A stretch of 64,000 bases of DNA, taken from NCBI GenBank assembly GCA_030849805.1, contig JASANZ010002238.1, forward strand, positions 28,161-92,160, written 5' to 3'. Made by a program: the position numbers and the translations under genes. The notes below the pieces were generated by a model. That model saw nothing but the letters and a program-made list of their open reading frames with translations, did not search any database and was not told the origin of the DNA. Origin of the DNA: Sergeia podlipaevii. Lineage: Eukaryota > Euglenozoa > Kinetoplastea > Trypanosomatida > Trypanosomatidae. Below, piece by piece: positions 40,701 to 49,666 of the stretch (its first letter is position 1; every line of letters begins with the position of its first letter).

Positions 40701-42199
40701 TCGTAGAGTCAAGCACGTCAGAAGCAAGCGATGACATCGCACTTGTTAAAGCGATTTGGGACTGTGTGTGGACCGAGGGCCTTCTGCGTCAGGAGCACAG
40801 CGCTTTTTATAGTAGACACCGCGACATTCAGCGAGTGTTGTTAGAGGTTGTGAATCGTTTCCGTATGCGTCTGGTCTTTTCAGCTCTATGTGCCGAGAAA
40901 GTGAAGCGCGCTGGCGGACAGCAAGATGATGCCACGTTGAGTCAAGTAGTCAATCAAGACCTGTTTCTAGCACGTGTGGCCGTATTCACAGTCTGTGCAC
41001 GTCTTGCGTCTTCTCCGAGAGCGTTCTGCCCTCTTGACAAGGCCACCACAGAAGCTACCGAGGTAGAAGATGACGATGTGAGTGTTATCGTCGCAGAGGC
41101 GCCCTTACCAGTGGTGGAAACAGTCAAGCTGCTTGTGTTCCCGTGGCTTTTGCAAGAGACCGACAAAACTGTCACGAGCGGGGCTGCGCAAGAAGCGGAG
41201 CTTGAAAGACTAGCCATGGCATCTACGGATGCGGTGGCCCTTTTGAGTTTAGTTGGCATCGCTCGAAAAGGTGAAGAGGGAGCCAAGGCGTGGAAGGATT
41301 GTGCTGCGGTTACCTTTACTCCACTGCAGGATCTTGCTGCTTATTACCGAGCTACCACAGGCAAACCAGCGCACAGTGCCACTACCGTCGGCACAGCCGA
41401 GGTTGCTACATGCTGCTCGACGACGGGATCGCTTGCTGTGCAGGAGACAACGGACGAGCACACAAGGAAGTATAAAGACGAAGCGGCTGCGAAGGAAATT
41501 GCTACTTCGAACCCTGAAGGGCTGCTTGTAGCGTTCCAGTTTGCCATGCAGGTCCAGCGGCGCACTGTCGAGATTGTGCGCACTCATCTTGTTAGTGCGT
41601 CTCTCTACAACGCCTGGCTTTGCACCTTGCTCCCAGTTTTGGTAGAACTCTCTAATGCGTGCTGTGCTTCCCCAGTTGGTCGCGACTCACATCATTCTCA
41701 GGTCGCCGTTCAATGCTGTGACTTTCTTTTTCATTCAGTATTGCTTTCCAGAAAACTCGCCAACACCACATCACCATCTACAGCAGAGGCAGATCAACCA
41801 GGGCCGCAGGTTCGCATTGAAAATGCTCTTTTTCAAATCAATAACGAAGGCAGCAAAGAGACTGCAACGGCTAGTGTTCTATATAGCTTGCCAACCGCAG
41901 AGAAGGAGGCACTTGTGCGATTTGCTGTGGGCAGTGCCAGGTACACATCCTCAGTGGAAGTGCAAAAGAGTGGTGTCCGTCTTCTCTCTTGTCTCTTGGG
42001 AGCTGCACCTGACTTGTTTGTCGACCTTGGCAGCAGCACCAACAGTAGTGATGCAATGAACGCGAATGGGCTGGAACTGTTTCGCGAGGCGACGACGGCA
42101 CTTCAGTCCGTGGCGCTCATGCACCCTGATGCACAGACACGGACGCTGGCAGAACAAGTGCTGGAGGCACTCTTTGGTTCAACTGAAAAGCGCGAGTGA
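37751..42199 (+). CDS. Large alpha-helical, possibly ARM/HEAT-like protein of unknown function (1482 aa)
   Basis: Not recognised. Starts at the first ATG after the spacer (MSLLETNSALHNAPFD). Nearly the whole length is rich in Leu/Ala helices of 15-25 residues separated by short loops, for example a run at about 610-740 (SLIPALFRILEHGDVGARR, DVLAGLPRLRR, LRTLATQLLTHLQDEELCVR, PLLNLCLQR, QASAKAALLSIMESHAE), which reads like HEAT or armadillo repeats. Acidic or Ser/Thr-rich linkers occur near 775-850 and 1100-1110. No transmembrane segment, signal peptide or catalytic motif was seen. Superhelical repeat proteins of this size typically serve as adaptors in trafficking, translation or kinase-assembly complexes; I cannot choose between these. 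Confidence 0.78.
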   Translation: MSLLETNSALHNAPFDTIPYESSLQRLLRASVCSDDALSDYGLSQAYRSILWAVRDPVRPLRTQAASGGCSNAIAAMPMLALSSSQLDVKELRVQSTDGSVVQVKGSAAVLYTACLAALGSSSNLRCVTYVSMRMLVDGGADGLGVGNERPVCSEEWSEALASFGMNQEGNTSTEESQYIRLCEFNRRFQLGYFLLAAGTLRAIVGPGGSSTTRRPEKHLYTHFSSLCHLWVTRVLPRAAQLAEGKADRYSYSCSSVDGASDGTPFPSRLTVEANNFIIHSFHYLCADVLASQQSTTKLVLDRALPQELWSALTLVRNAIRRGLVWVNAEAHANVAAVVSRYAAAVAAGATSAMENGTTEVVHHNSNKETESFAREIAQMVDCVFVDLIKRQEKLQCARLAAVQKYGESSADCHQLDDLLWISTIRMCLCVKELTGAWACTQGGLGIASACAGLVLRRNADVVAYVATCVTQVAAVDSSDGPSEVDVFCATYALLSAALAVAAVAPLSKAQEQLWLSQPDMTRQVHGVLVQRALRYRDEGVLALASKLSNSILYSSGSYGGSDSGKSTSSTLSAFAADSSERLLELISEGRDAASRCVVEMLTTAIVERPHSLIPALFRILEHGDVGARRNVLDVLAGLPRLRRASGADEGVPSSTNCFRSDDRIREVLRTLATQLLTHLQDEELCVRMHSAPLFSKVWPEDVIKPLLNLCLQRDSTGRRQASAKAALLSIMESHAENAHVVLLLLQDAFDLFRTLSQSGKHGHTVREQQSDKEAKEAFSDERPARSMIPSTPGDVLEHALLFSTESFEEITTGAAEKDSVEAKDKTAGTVTAPSLSKTERLNSLVFSLCERWVVSVGDDWHGSQHVTPLLLFLKEIPHSQEEAQQWHIRAVTRILHLITQPLKEGSDAQYHHHHALVLRRSNRAALEGISSALLLNCIWTELPNTWERATTAEERTGIVYEILLPLLCLRSCSRNTFASYTGVVESSTSEASDDIALVKAIWDCVWTEGLLRQEHSAFYSRHRDIQRVLLEVVNRFRMRLVFSALCAEKVKRAGGQQDDATLSQVVNQDLFLARVAVFTVCARLASSPRAFCPLDKATTEATEVEDDDVSVIVAEAPLPVVETVKLLVFPWLLQETDKTVTSGAAQEAELERLAMASTDAVALLSLVGIARKGEEGAKAWKDCAAVTFTPLQDLAAYYRATTGKPAHSATTVGTAEVATCCSTTGSLAVQETTDEHTRKYKDEAAAKEIATSNPEGLLVAFQFAMQVQRRTVEIVRTHLVSASLYNAWLCTLLPVLVELSNACCASPVGRDSHHSQVAVQCCDFLFHSVLLSRKLANTTSPSTAEADQPGPQVRIENALFQINNEGSKETATASVLYSLPTAEKEALVRFAVGSARYTSSVEVQKSGVRLLSCLLGAAPDLFVDLGSSTNSSDAMNANGLELFREATTALQSVALMHPDAQTRTLAEQVLEALFGSTEKRE

Positions 42200-42678
42200 T
42201 CATCAAAGTCCATGTAAGAGTTGAGCAACTCTTTTTTGTATTCATCTTTTTTTTCTTTTTGCGCCATTAAGAAACTCCAAAATAAATTTTAAAAAGCAAT
42301 ACAACCTATAGTGTTTATCATATGATCTTGTATATTGATAGCACTTATTCGAGAGCAGGGGAAGTGAAGAAAAGGTTTAGACATCAAAATGGCTGCTTTT
42401 TTTGTTTGTTTGTTTGCTTCTGTTTACACATCAGTTATGCTTCTTTTTTCTTCTCTTTCTTCTTTTTCGTCACACAGTCATTAGTGCTGTGCGCCAGCAT
42501 CTGGACGCGCCGCTTCTCCCTCCCCCCCCCCCTCTCCATCCTCCCGCTTCTCTTTTTTTAAAAAAAAAAACGCATTTGCTTAACTCACCGGTAGGTGCAT
42601 AATACATCATCGCGTTCTCTTTCATTTGACAATAAAAGTAAAATAGTTTGCCTCCTTCTACGTGCTTGGGCTGCGTCA
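42200..42678. other. Spacer and 5' UTR of OGG1
   Basis: T-rich 3' flank, then a strong C/T tract. The OGG1 frame is open from a GTG at 42595, but the first ATG is 42679. Confidence 0.65.
42503..42594 (+). promoter_or_regulatory. Predicted trans-splice acceptor region for OGG1
   Basis: C/T-rich tract (CTCCCTCCCCCCCCCCCTCT and TCCTCCCGCTTCTCTTTTTTT) followed by an A run and AG at 42593-42594. The 5' UTR would be 84 nt without an ATG. Confidence 0.6.
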
Positions 42679-44277
42679 ATGGAGTGGCGGGTGATTGAGG
42701 CCTCGGTCAAGGGACGCGTAGATTTACTCCGCACACTGTGCGGCGGGCAATGTTTCCGATGGCAGCGTACGCGGCGCAATTCGTTTGTCGGCGTCCTCCA
42801 CAGTAGGGCATATGAGCTTCGCGAGGTTCCTTTGGCATTGTCCATACGCACAAACAAGCGCTCCTCTCAGACAGAAGGAGGAGGTCTGGTGGTGGAATAC
42901 CGGCGTCTCAACCCGGACACGAATGCCACTTCTCCAGAAAGTGTATCAACACCTAAAACGCGTCCGGATGTGCCACGAACGTCAAGGACATCAGAAGTAG
43001 AGGCGCTCATGGATGACGAGCATCTGCTTGCCTACTACCTCTCCCTGGATGTTGACCTAGCCGCACTGTGGCGTCGTTGGACAGTAGAAAACGAGAAGAA
43101 AACGCATCCTCTTGTGCAGTATCTTCTGTTTGACGAGTCTGCGAGTACCGTGAAGGAGAAAAGCCCCACACAGCCAAGAAACCCATCTCGAAAAGCTTCT
43201 GCCACGACAGCAACGCAGATGAACGGGAAAGGTGTTGACAATGAAAAGCAGTATGCGCACATTCGGCACCTACGTCAAGACGTGCATGAGACGCTCATGG
43301 AATTCGTGTGCTCACAGAACAACACGGTGAAGCGAATTACGACAATGGTGGAGTCTCTCGCTTCTCATTTTGGCACCTATATCTGCAGCACGCATCGTAC
43401 GAGTGGTCAAGTTCAAGTATTTGCGGAGAATCGGGAGAAAAAGAGTTCCCGAGGTAGGAAGAAGTCAGCAGTCTCCATTGGTAATGGGCATGCCAGTGAA
43501 GCAGTGACAGATATGGAAGACGAGTGGATTCACCTCTACACATTTCCAACCATTGAGCAGCTTTCGGTCGCCACTGAGTCTCAGTTGCGGGACTTGGGTT
43601 TTGGTTATCGCAGCAAATACATCGTAGGATGTGCCGCGGTCATACGTGAATACCGCACGGTGAGTGCTGCTGATGGCTCTTGCGCAGCTTCAGTAAGACT
43701 AACAGGTGGTAAGGATGCTCTGCAGCACTACACAGCGCAGACTGAAGATTTTTATGTGGATCTTCTACAGTTGCCTACCTGTGCAGAGCAACGTCACGCG
43801 CTCATGGCGCTGCCGGGTGTAGGCCGCAAAGTGGCTGACTGCGTACTCCTTTTTGCAATTGGATGGACGGATGTGGTACCTGTGGACACACACATGGCGC
43901 AGATTGCAGCGAAGTACTTGGCGCTTGACAACCCTACACTGGATAAGAAGAAAGGGTGCGGTAGGGCAGTGAGTGCGGCTTCTGCAAAGAAAGCGGGTGG
44001 TGGCCAAGGACGCAAGCGTGAGCGTACTGGCACTCCAGTTACTATGGCAACCACACACAGCAAGAAGGAGAAGGGGGACGAGGGCGATGAATGGCTTAGT
44101 GTTCTTCTTGACTGGCAACGTCGCAGTGCGGAGAGTGAAAAGGAAAGCAAGACGAGCAAAACCGCTGTGCTGCTGCCGAGACACCACGATGCTGTGCAGA
44201 GTGGATTCCGGCTGGTATTTGGTGCTCACTGTGGCTGGGCACACAGCGTCTTTTTTTATGATCGCATGCGGAAGTAG
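42679..44277 (+). CDS. OGG1: 8-oxoguanine DNA glycosylase (532 aa)
   Basis: Bifunctional base-excision glycosylase/AP lyase that removes 8-oxoguanine opposite C. The OGG_N part begins right away (VDLLRTLCGGQCFRWQR). The helix-hairpin-helix domain carries LPGVGRKVADCVLLFAIGWT with the catalytic Lys (K384) and VPVDTHMAQIA with the catalytic Asp (D403), matching human K249 and D268. The C-terminal helix GAHCGWAHSVFFYDRMRK matches the human GPYAGWAQ segment. It is much longer than human OGG1 (345 aa) because of three inserts: about 70-185 (with Ser/Thr/Lys-rich linkers), about 250-280 (EKKSSRGRKKSAV) and about 415-475, a Lys/Arg-rich loop (GGGQGRKRERTGTP) between the catalytic Asp and the last helix. 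The basic loops may act as nuclear targeting signals or extra DNA contacts (inference). Confidence 0.95.
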   Translation: MEWRVIEASVKGRVDLLRTLCGGQCFRWQRTRRNSFVGVLHSRAYELREVPLALSIRTNKRSSQTEGGGLVVEYRRLNPDTNATSPESVSTPKTRPDVPRTSRTSEVEALMDDEHLLAYYLSLDVDLAALWRRWTVENEKKTHPLVQYLLFDESASTVKEKSPTQPRNPSRKASATTATQMNGKGVDNEKQYAHIRHLRQDVHETLMEFVCSQNNTVKRITTMVESLASHFGTYICSTHRTSGQVQVFAENREKKSSRGRKKSAVSIGNGHASEAVTDMEDEWIHLYTFPTIEQLSVATESQLRDLGFGYRSKYIVGCAAVIREYRTVSAADGSCAASVRLTGGKDALQHYTAQTEDFYVDLLQLPTCAEQRHALMALPGVGRKVADCVLLFAIGWTDVVPVDTHMAQIAAKYLALDNPTLDKKKGCGRAVSAASAKKAGGGQGRKRERTGTPVTMATTHSKKEKGDEGDEWLSVLLDWQRRSAESEKESKTSKTAVLLPRHHDAVQSGFRLVFGAHCGWAHSVFFYDRMRK

Positions 44278-44583
44278 TTCCACGATGTCGGTGCTTTTTT
44301 TTTTTTTTTGCCGTTTCTGTTATTCTGTTTCTTCATACGTTAGTGTTTGCTGATACTTTTTCAAAAAAAAAAAATGTAATGAAATATACAACAAAAATAA
44401 GAATAGATTTCCATCATGCTTCCCTATGCAAAGCATGCGTCGCTTTTGACTCTATCAATAATACTAAAGCCCAATCGGACCGCATTTTTTCCCTCCCCCT
44501 TGATTTGCAGAACTTTTTTTTTTTTTCAATGGTAGTGGTTAGTCCCAAGCAATTGCAATTGTAATTTTGTAGTAGTAGGAAAT
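44278..44583. other. Short spacer
   Basis: About 300 nt of T/A-rich sequence with a candidate splice acceptor at 44484-44510. Nothing else seen. Confidence 0.7.
44484..44510 (+). promoter_or_regulatory. Predicted trans-splice acceptor
   Basis: TTTTTTCCCTCCCCCTTG followed by ATTTGCAG, with AG at 44509-44510, 73 nt before ATG 44584. A later poly-T tract with TAG at about 44572 is an alternative. Confidence 0.6.
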
Positions 44584-46248
44584 ATGCCCACTACTAGATA
44601 CAAAGGGCCGCTACCAGTCTCTACCGGCACGGGCGCGCGTAATGGTTGTTATAATGCAACAACACTGATAAGGGTGGTGAGGGCCGTTGCAGTCACGCTT
44701 CTTTGCTTACTTTTGGGATATTATACAATGACAGGTGTGAGTCGTGCGAGTGAGGTAAATCCTGGAAAGGAAGAGAAGACAGCTCGTTTTGATGCAGACA
44801 ATAACTTTTTCACACATTTCCAGCACTTGCCGCAAGACTTGAACAGGACGCGCCAGCTTTTTGTTATTGATAGTCTACCTGGTATTGTGAGAAACGTGGT
44901 GACGCATCAACCCAGGCAAAACAGCGATGGTCTAGTCAACGGTCTGGTGGATACAAATGGGGGAAAAGAAAAAGGAGAAGATTTGAATCAACATACGAAA
45001 AACGTCTTTACCGCGCCTCCTCTTACACAAACACTGCGGCTTCTGCGCACTGCAATTGAGCCTTCTTTTCGAACTAGCAGCAAGTCAGACACCGTTGACA
45101 CAACTCGGAACTTTGCCACAGTAGATGCGCTGACAAACATTAAAGTTGAGTTTAAAGCAATGCCGTTCTTTAATAAGGAGGGTCTCACACTGCAAAATGG
45201 CGTGATCTTACTTTTTATCCCTGGTTGCCAAGGCTATATGTCTACAGAACTGGTAGAAGGTGGAGGTGGCCGTGGTGGTGGTGCTGCTGCTGCAGAGACC
45301 CCAACAGGTACGACTGAGGCTTGCGGGACGTTTGCGCAGGAGATGCTTCCGCGCCTGGAAAACAATGTGCTTTCTCGCCACCCCTACCCAGTTCACTTCT
45401 TTCATGATGGCCCCATATCTCTTGAAAGTGCCCGAGCACTAGCTGCGCTTGTGCCCTCCGCTACCCATGTCACCGTGGAGGATGTTTCTGGGGTGTTCTT
45501 GAGCGAATCCTTCCTCGCCACTGATGTTGCCAAAACGGTTCAGCAGTGGTACATGGATCAGCATAGGTTATTTACTGAGTACTACATCACCAACGGCGAT
45601 GCTCCTGTTAGCCGGGGGGCTGCTGAACAGGCGGCTTCGTTGCGGGTTGCACGACAGCGTCAGTGTTTTTATAGGCGCCGCTTCTGGCTTATACTAGCAT
45701 GGAGGCTACCGAGTCTTGCGCATTACGAGTTTTATTGGCGACTGCACCCAGCCTCGCGCTTTGACAAACCTGTCAGTCGTGATGTGTTCGCGAGCATGGC
45801 GGAGAATCAGTGTGTGCTAGGTTATCACAACATCTATTACGCACGCCCACGTCGCACCACACAACTGATGAGCACATTAGATGAATGGACAATGTCGGTT
45901 GTGCCTCGTGGGATATCAGAAACTGCTTTAGAAAAGGTCATGCTTTGGTTGTTAGATGACCTTAACGAGTACAGCGGTAAAAGCTATGATAGCGATTTCT
46001 TGGTGGGAAGCTTTGCTATGCACGAGCACGCCTTGTATCAGGCTTTCATGACTTATGTGGATAATGCGCTGCCTTATGGACTAGTGAAGTACCAGTGGAG
46101 CGCAGATGCGGTGCAGACCGTGGCAGTGGAGATGGTAGCTATGAAAGAGCAGTGGAACACGTGCTTTTTTGACATGTTTGCGGGATACCAAAGCGAGTCG
46201 TCCATCAATGGTATTTATCGTCGTCGCACCGGGGGCTGCTCTGGATAA
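44584..46248 (+). CDS. GT15-like (KRE2/KTR/MNT1) glycosyltransferase, type II membrane protein, divergent active site (554 aa)
   Basis: The layout is that of a Golgi glycosyltransferase: cytosolic tail of about 27 residues, signal anchor about 28-47 (IRVVRAVAVTLLCLLLGYY), a variable stem, and a luminal catalytic-like domain from about 200. Similarity to GT15 alpha-1,2-mannosyltransferases is seen in PVHFFHDGPIS, the segment RRRFWLILAWRLPSLAHYEF then YWRLHP near 383 (yeast YWRVEP), and FLVGSFAMHEHALYQAFMTY near 470 (yeast FWSNFEI and the following helix), then YQWSADAVQT (yeast ERWGDAPVHS). Key positions differ: the EPDV-type metal motif reads HPASR, and the Glu of FEI reads Ala. Either the donor site is rebuilt or the protein is a pseudo-glycosyltransferase. 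Assignment is by eye and needs a profile search. Confidence 0.65.
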   Translation: MPTTRYKGPLPVSTGTGARNGCYNATTLIRVVRAVAVTLLCLLLGYYTMTGVSRASEVNPGKEEKTARFDADNNFFTHFQHLPQDLNRTRQLFVIDSLPGIVRNVVTHQPRQNSDGLVNGLVDTNGGKEKGEDLNQHTKNVFTAPPLTQTLRLLRTAIEPSFRTSSKSDTVDTTRNFATVDALTNIKVEFKAMPFFNKEGLTLQNGVILLFIPGCQGYMSTELVEGGGGRGGGAAAAETPTGTTEACGTFAQEMLPRLENNVLSRHPYPVHFFHDGPISLESARALAALVPSATHVTVEDVSGVFLSESFLATDVAKTVQQWYMDQHRLFTEYYITNGDAPVSRGAAEQAASLRVARQRQCFYRRRFWLILAWRLPSLAHYEFYWRLHPASRFDKPVSRDVFASMAENQCVLGYHNIYYARPRRTTQLMSTLDEWTMSVVPRGISETALEKVMLWLLDDLNEYSGKSYDSDFLVGSFAMHEHALYQAFMTYVDNALPYGLVKYQWSADAVQTVAVEMVAMKEQWNTCFFDMFAGYQSESSINGIYRRRTGGCSG

Positions 46249-46478
46249 CTGAGAGACATGTTATTAGTATATATTTTTGGTGCTCTGGCGATATGATTAT
46301 ATATATATATATTATATTAGACTTTTATATATGTGGTGACTTTTGTTATGTCTTACAGCGAGGATCTATGTACTCTCAATTTTGTGTATTTTGTTTAATC
46401 AAAAAGTGCATTTCGTTTGCTCTTTCATTCTTTTCTTCTCTTTTTTTTTTTGTGTTGTTGTTGCTTCTTCAGTCAATT

Positions 46479-46481
<3 letters not shown>

Positions 46482-46513
<32 letters not shown>
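46482..46513. repeat. (TA)n microsatellite
   Basis: About 16 uninterrupted TA units. Confidence 0.9.
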
Positions 46514-46515
<2 letters not shown>

Positions 46516-47375
46516 TGTGGCAATGAATTAGGGAAAAAAAGAGATTAGTGCGCATCATTTTTTTTTGTTGTTGTTGTCCATATTTCTAGCACACGCTCGC
46601 ATTTTAATATACATATATATAGATTTTATTGGGTCATTTCGAGCAGCGCAAAAAAAAAAATTTCTAATTATTATTTTTTTTTTTCAGGAAGGTGGAGTGT
46701 GTGCATTTGTGTGCAAACATATTTTTTTTTTTTTCAATTATTATTCTCTCTTATTTATCACTGTGTTTCCCTACTGTTCTGGTGTCTTTCTCCTTCCTTT
46801 ATGACAATTGAAAAAAAAACTTATTACGTTTTCATGAACGCTGTAGAGCGATTACCGAAAACGTGCACGGTGTCTTAAGCATTCTATTCAAGCAGTACTC
46901 TTATGTATGCTGAGCAGCGTTGTTTTTGTTTTTTGTAGTTTATCACTCCAATAGAGTGGAGACGCACAAAAAAAAAAGGAGCGAAAACACCGAGGAAGGA
47001 AACAACAAACGGCTTATTATACAAACAACTATACTATGTATGCCTCACTCAAAGAAGATGAAAAGAAAACATCAAAAGTCCCAGGTACGAGTCATATGCA
47101 TCTATATGATTGAGTGATTGTGTTTGGGTACCTTAAGGCCAATTGATGTACATATGTACGTATAATACGAGATGCAGTACAATATGCTTCTCTGGTGCTG
47201 CTCTGAAACGCATTGAAGACTACGTCTTCTACCATTAAAAAAAGAATTGTGGAAGACCATATGCTTATGTGAAAGGTTTCCTCCCTATTCAGTTTTGAAC
47301 ATCTTTAAAAAAAAAAAAAGAAGTGTGAGAGCATATTGATTAAATGCATATCGTCAAAAAAAAAGAACAACAAGG

Positions 47376-47437
47376 GCTACTCTTCCTTTTCTTTTTTTTT
47401 TTGCTTATCTTTTTTTTTCTTGCACATATATGCGTAG
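47376..47437 (+). promoter_or_regulatory. Candidate trans-splice acceptor for the coiled-coil gene
   Basis: Long T/C tract followed by AG at 47436-47437. If used, the leader holds two mini-ORFs (ATG at 47443 and 47459). A later AG at 47551-47552 would remove them. Confidence 0.45.
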
Positions 47438-47555
47438 GTTGCATGCTGTAACGTATATATGGCAATTGCTGCCTAGTCCGCTTAGAGATATATATATATA
47501 TATTTTAAAAAAAAGGCAAAGGAAAATAGAAGTATTCTACATTGTATATTAGTAG

Positions 47556-48920
47556 ATGACTGCAGAGATAAATCAATTGCACAACAGCACGGAGATGCTG
47601 GACCTCCTTAGCTTTATTGCATTGTCTACTACTGTGCATGCTGACGCGGTTGCCTGTGCAGTGGATGATACTCGCCACGCGCTCATTCAGTCTTCGTGCG
47701 ATGAGGAGAAGCTCACGCATCTCGAGCAGGAGCTCGCACTTGCGCTAGAAAGACAAAGGCGTGTGCACGCAGCCAAAGAGATCATTGCAGTATCACGAAC
47801 AGCACGACAAAGAGCAGCGGATGCCGAAAGCGGGGGAACAGCAGCAGCAGCGATACCTGCTTCACGTGTGCTCGCGGCTCACCAAGGAACCTACGGAAGT
47901 GGTAGACGTGCCAGGGGAGAGAAGGATGATGAAGCAACACTGGCCGCACTAACAATCAAGACAGCCGCTGCAGTGTCGAGCGAAAGCGATAGCAACGAAG
48001 TGCCTATCGACGTTCAAGTAGCAAATCTAAAGCGTTGTATTCGTGAGCTTGACGCGATGTCAGCACGCACCAAGCTAGTAAAGCTTGAGGCGCTCAAGCG
48101 GCAAGTAAAGGTAGTTGACGTGGGGGCCATCTTAGACACTTATCTCAATGATTTTAAATTTGCAGACGGAGTGGAGCAGCTCTTTGAGGACAGCAGTGGC
48201 GAGGATGGTAATATGATTGACGCGTCTACCGTGGATGAGCTTGTTTCTTGTGCCTGCGTACGCATGACGGAGAGATACGCTGACGCACTCGGCGCCTTGG
48301 CGCACAATCCACTTTCAGAGGACAGCGAGGCTGAGAAGATCTTCGGCTGTCTGCGGTACGCGATAGAACTGGGTAACTCAGATGGTGGCAATAGCGCGAC
48401 ACCATCATGGAGTAGCGATGTGGACTCTGTGCGAACGCTACAAGGGTACCGGTCTGTAAAGCATGCTTTGGACGAGAAGCTGGCTCAAGCAAGGCAACGG
48501 GGCCGCTGCACTGCTTCTGCGACTGCCCCTCGCAGTGCACCGAGCATGGAAAAAGAGAGCGTTCTTTCGGCACAAGAGTTTTGCGGTTTGCCTACAGATT
48601 GGCCTACTACCGCCGCACTCTGTGACGTTCCTGCTTCACAGCTGCTTCCGCCGGCATGGCATATTCTAACACGACGCTTTTCCTTTGCAAATGTAGCAGA
48701 GCTCAAAGCACTGGAGGTGCTTCGGGTGGATGTGCAGCGCATCACAATCGATGCGTTTCTTAATATCTTTCAAGCTGCTCAAGAAGCTACAATTTTAGGT
48801 GGATGTGGCATGAGGGAGAAGGCCGTGGTAGCTGCGCGGATGGCTGTTGCAGACTGCGCGGCACCATCCAGGGCACACGCCTGGAAAACTGTCATCAGCG
48901 CAGCTTATCCAGATACATGA
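47556..48920 (+). CDS. Coiled-coil protein of unknown function (454 aa)
   Basis: Not recognised. Starts MTAEINQLHNSTEMLDLL at the first ATG of the frame. Residues about 45-75 are a charged heptad-like helix (CDEEKLTHLEQELALALERQ). About 90-135 are Ala/Gly-rich and disordered. A second helical segment follows at about 155-190 (VQVANLKRCIRELDAMS). The second half (about 190-454) is mixed helical with acidic patches (FEDSSGEDGNMID) and ends HAWKTVISAAYPDT. No membrane span or enzyme motif seen. Clean coding composition against the AT-rich flanks supports a real gene. The pattern of N-terminal coiled coil and globular C-terminus fits cytoskeletal or kinetochore components, but this is a guess. 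Confidence 0.75.
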   Translation: MTAEINQLHNSTEMLDLLSFIALSTTVHADAVACAVDDTRHALIQSSCDEEKLTHLEQELALALERQRRVHAAKEIIAVSRTARQRAADAESGGTAAAAIPASRVLAAHQGTYGSGRRARGEKDDEATLAALTIKTAAAVSSESDSNEVPIDVQVANLKRCIRELDAMSARTKLVKLEALKRQVKVVDVGAILDTYLNDFKFADGVEQLFEDSSGEDGNMIDASTVDELVSCACVRMTERYADALGALAHNPLSEDSEAEKIFGCLRYAIELGNSDGGNSATPSWSSDVDSVRTLQGYRSVKHALDEKLAQARQRGRCTASATAPRSAPSMEKESVLSAQEFCGLPTDWPTTAALCDVPASQLLPPAWHILTRRFSFANVAELKALEVLRVDVQRITIDAFLNIFQAAQEATILGGCGMREKAVVAARMAVADCAAPSRAHAWKTVISAAYPDT

Positions 48921-49666
48921 TACGCAATGTACATGTATATATTACATAGATACAATCGATAGAAAATGCACAGCGGTGTGGATAGAGTTTTTGTATACAG
49001 AATAAACAACAACGATGAAGGAAGGAGTTTTTTTATATTCACCTTTTGTCTACTAAACGCAATAGAATAGAAAAAAAAGAGTGGCATGATTTTCTGCTCT
49101 TCCATTGCTATTTCAGCTTCCTACTACTACTACGGCAACGAAATAATGATGGTTTATGTCCTTTGCTTTCATACCCCTTCCTCCCTCTTCTCTCACGCTT
49201 CATATATGTATACATTTTGTTTTTTCTTATCTTTTGAATACAGTTGCAGTAGCGATCATTAGCTTACCCCCTGTTGACGGAGACGGAAGAAGAAAAAAAA
49301 GTGATAAGAAAAGAAAAGTATTTGGCACCATCTCACACCAAGTTGACAGAAGTCTGAACATTTTTATCTTATTTTTTGTTTTTGTTTTTGAAAAAAATCA
49401 ATAGACAGAAACATCACAATTTATTGCGTTTAAAGAGGCAGTACCAACACACACACACACACACCAAAGCAAAAAGATAGTTATATTGCGAAAAGTCAAG
49501 AGAGGAAATAGCAAGTGGAAGAACACGGCAGTACGACAGTCTCCCCTCTGCCCCCTCCTCCTCATATTTTCACGAAGTTGTACCCATCACTTTCTTTCTA
49601 ACAAAATTGTGTTTGTGTGGGCACTATTATTATACCCTTTGTTTTTCCTTTACTGTTCGCTATCGC
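48921..49666. other. AT-rich spacer
   Basis: T/A tracts and an (AC)n run at about 49445-49464. The reading frame of the next gene is open from a TTG at 49607, but the only ATG after the splice site is 49667. No other gene. Confidence 0.65.
49542..49577 (+). promoter_or_regulatory. Predicted trans-splice acceptor for the PERK-like gene
   Basis: CTCCCCTCTGCCCCCTCCTC and the following TATTTTCACG end in AG at 49576-49577. No ATG occurs between there and 49667. Confidence 0.65.

Larger units (their letters stand above)
46249..47555. other. Spacer with TA microsatellite and a complex patch
   Basis: T/A tracts, (TA)n at 46482-46513, and a patch at about 47085-47235 without homopolymers that contains a perfect hairpin GAAGAC-TAC-GTCTTC (47215-47229). 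No gene supported. Ends in the splice region of the next gene, with two tiny upstream ORFs. Confidence 0.55.
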
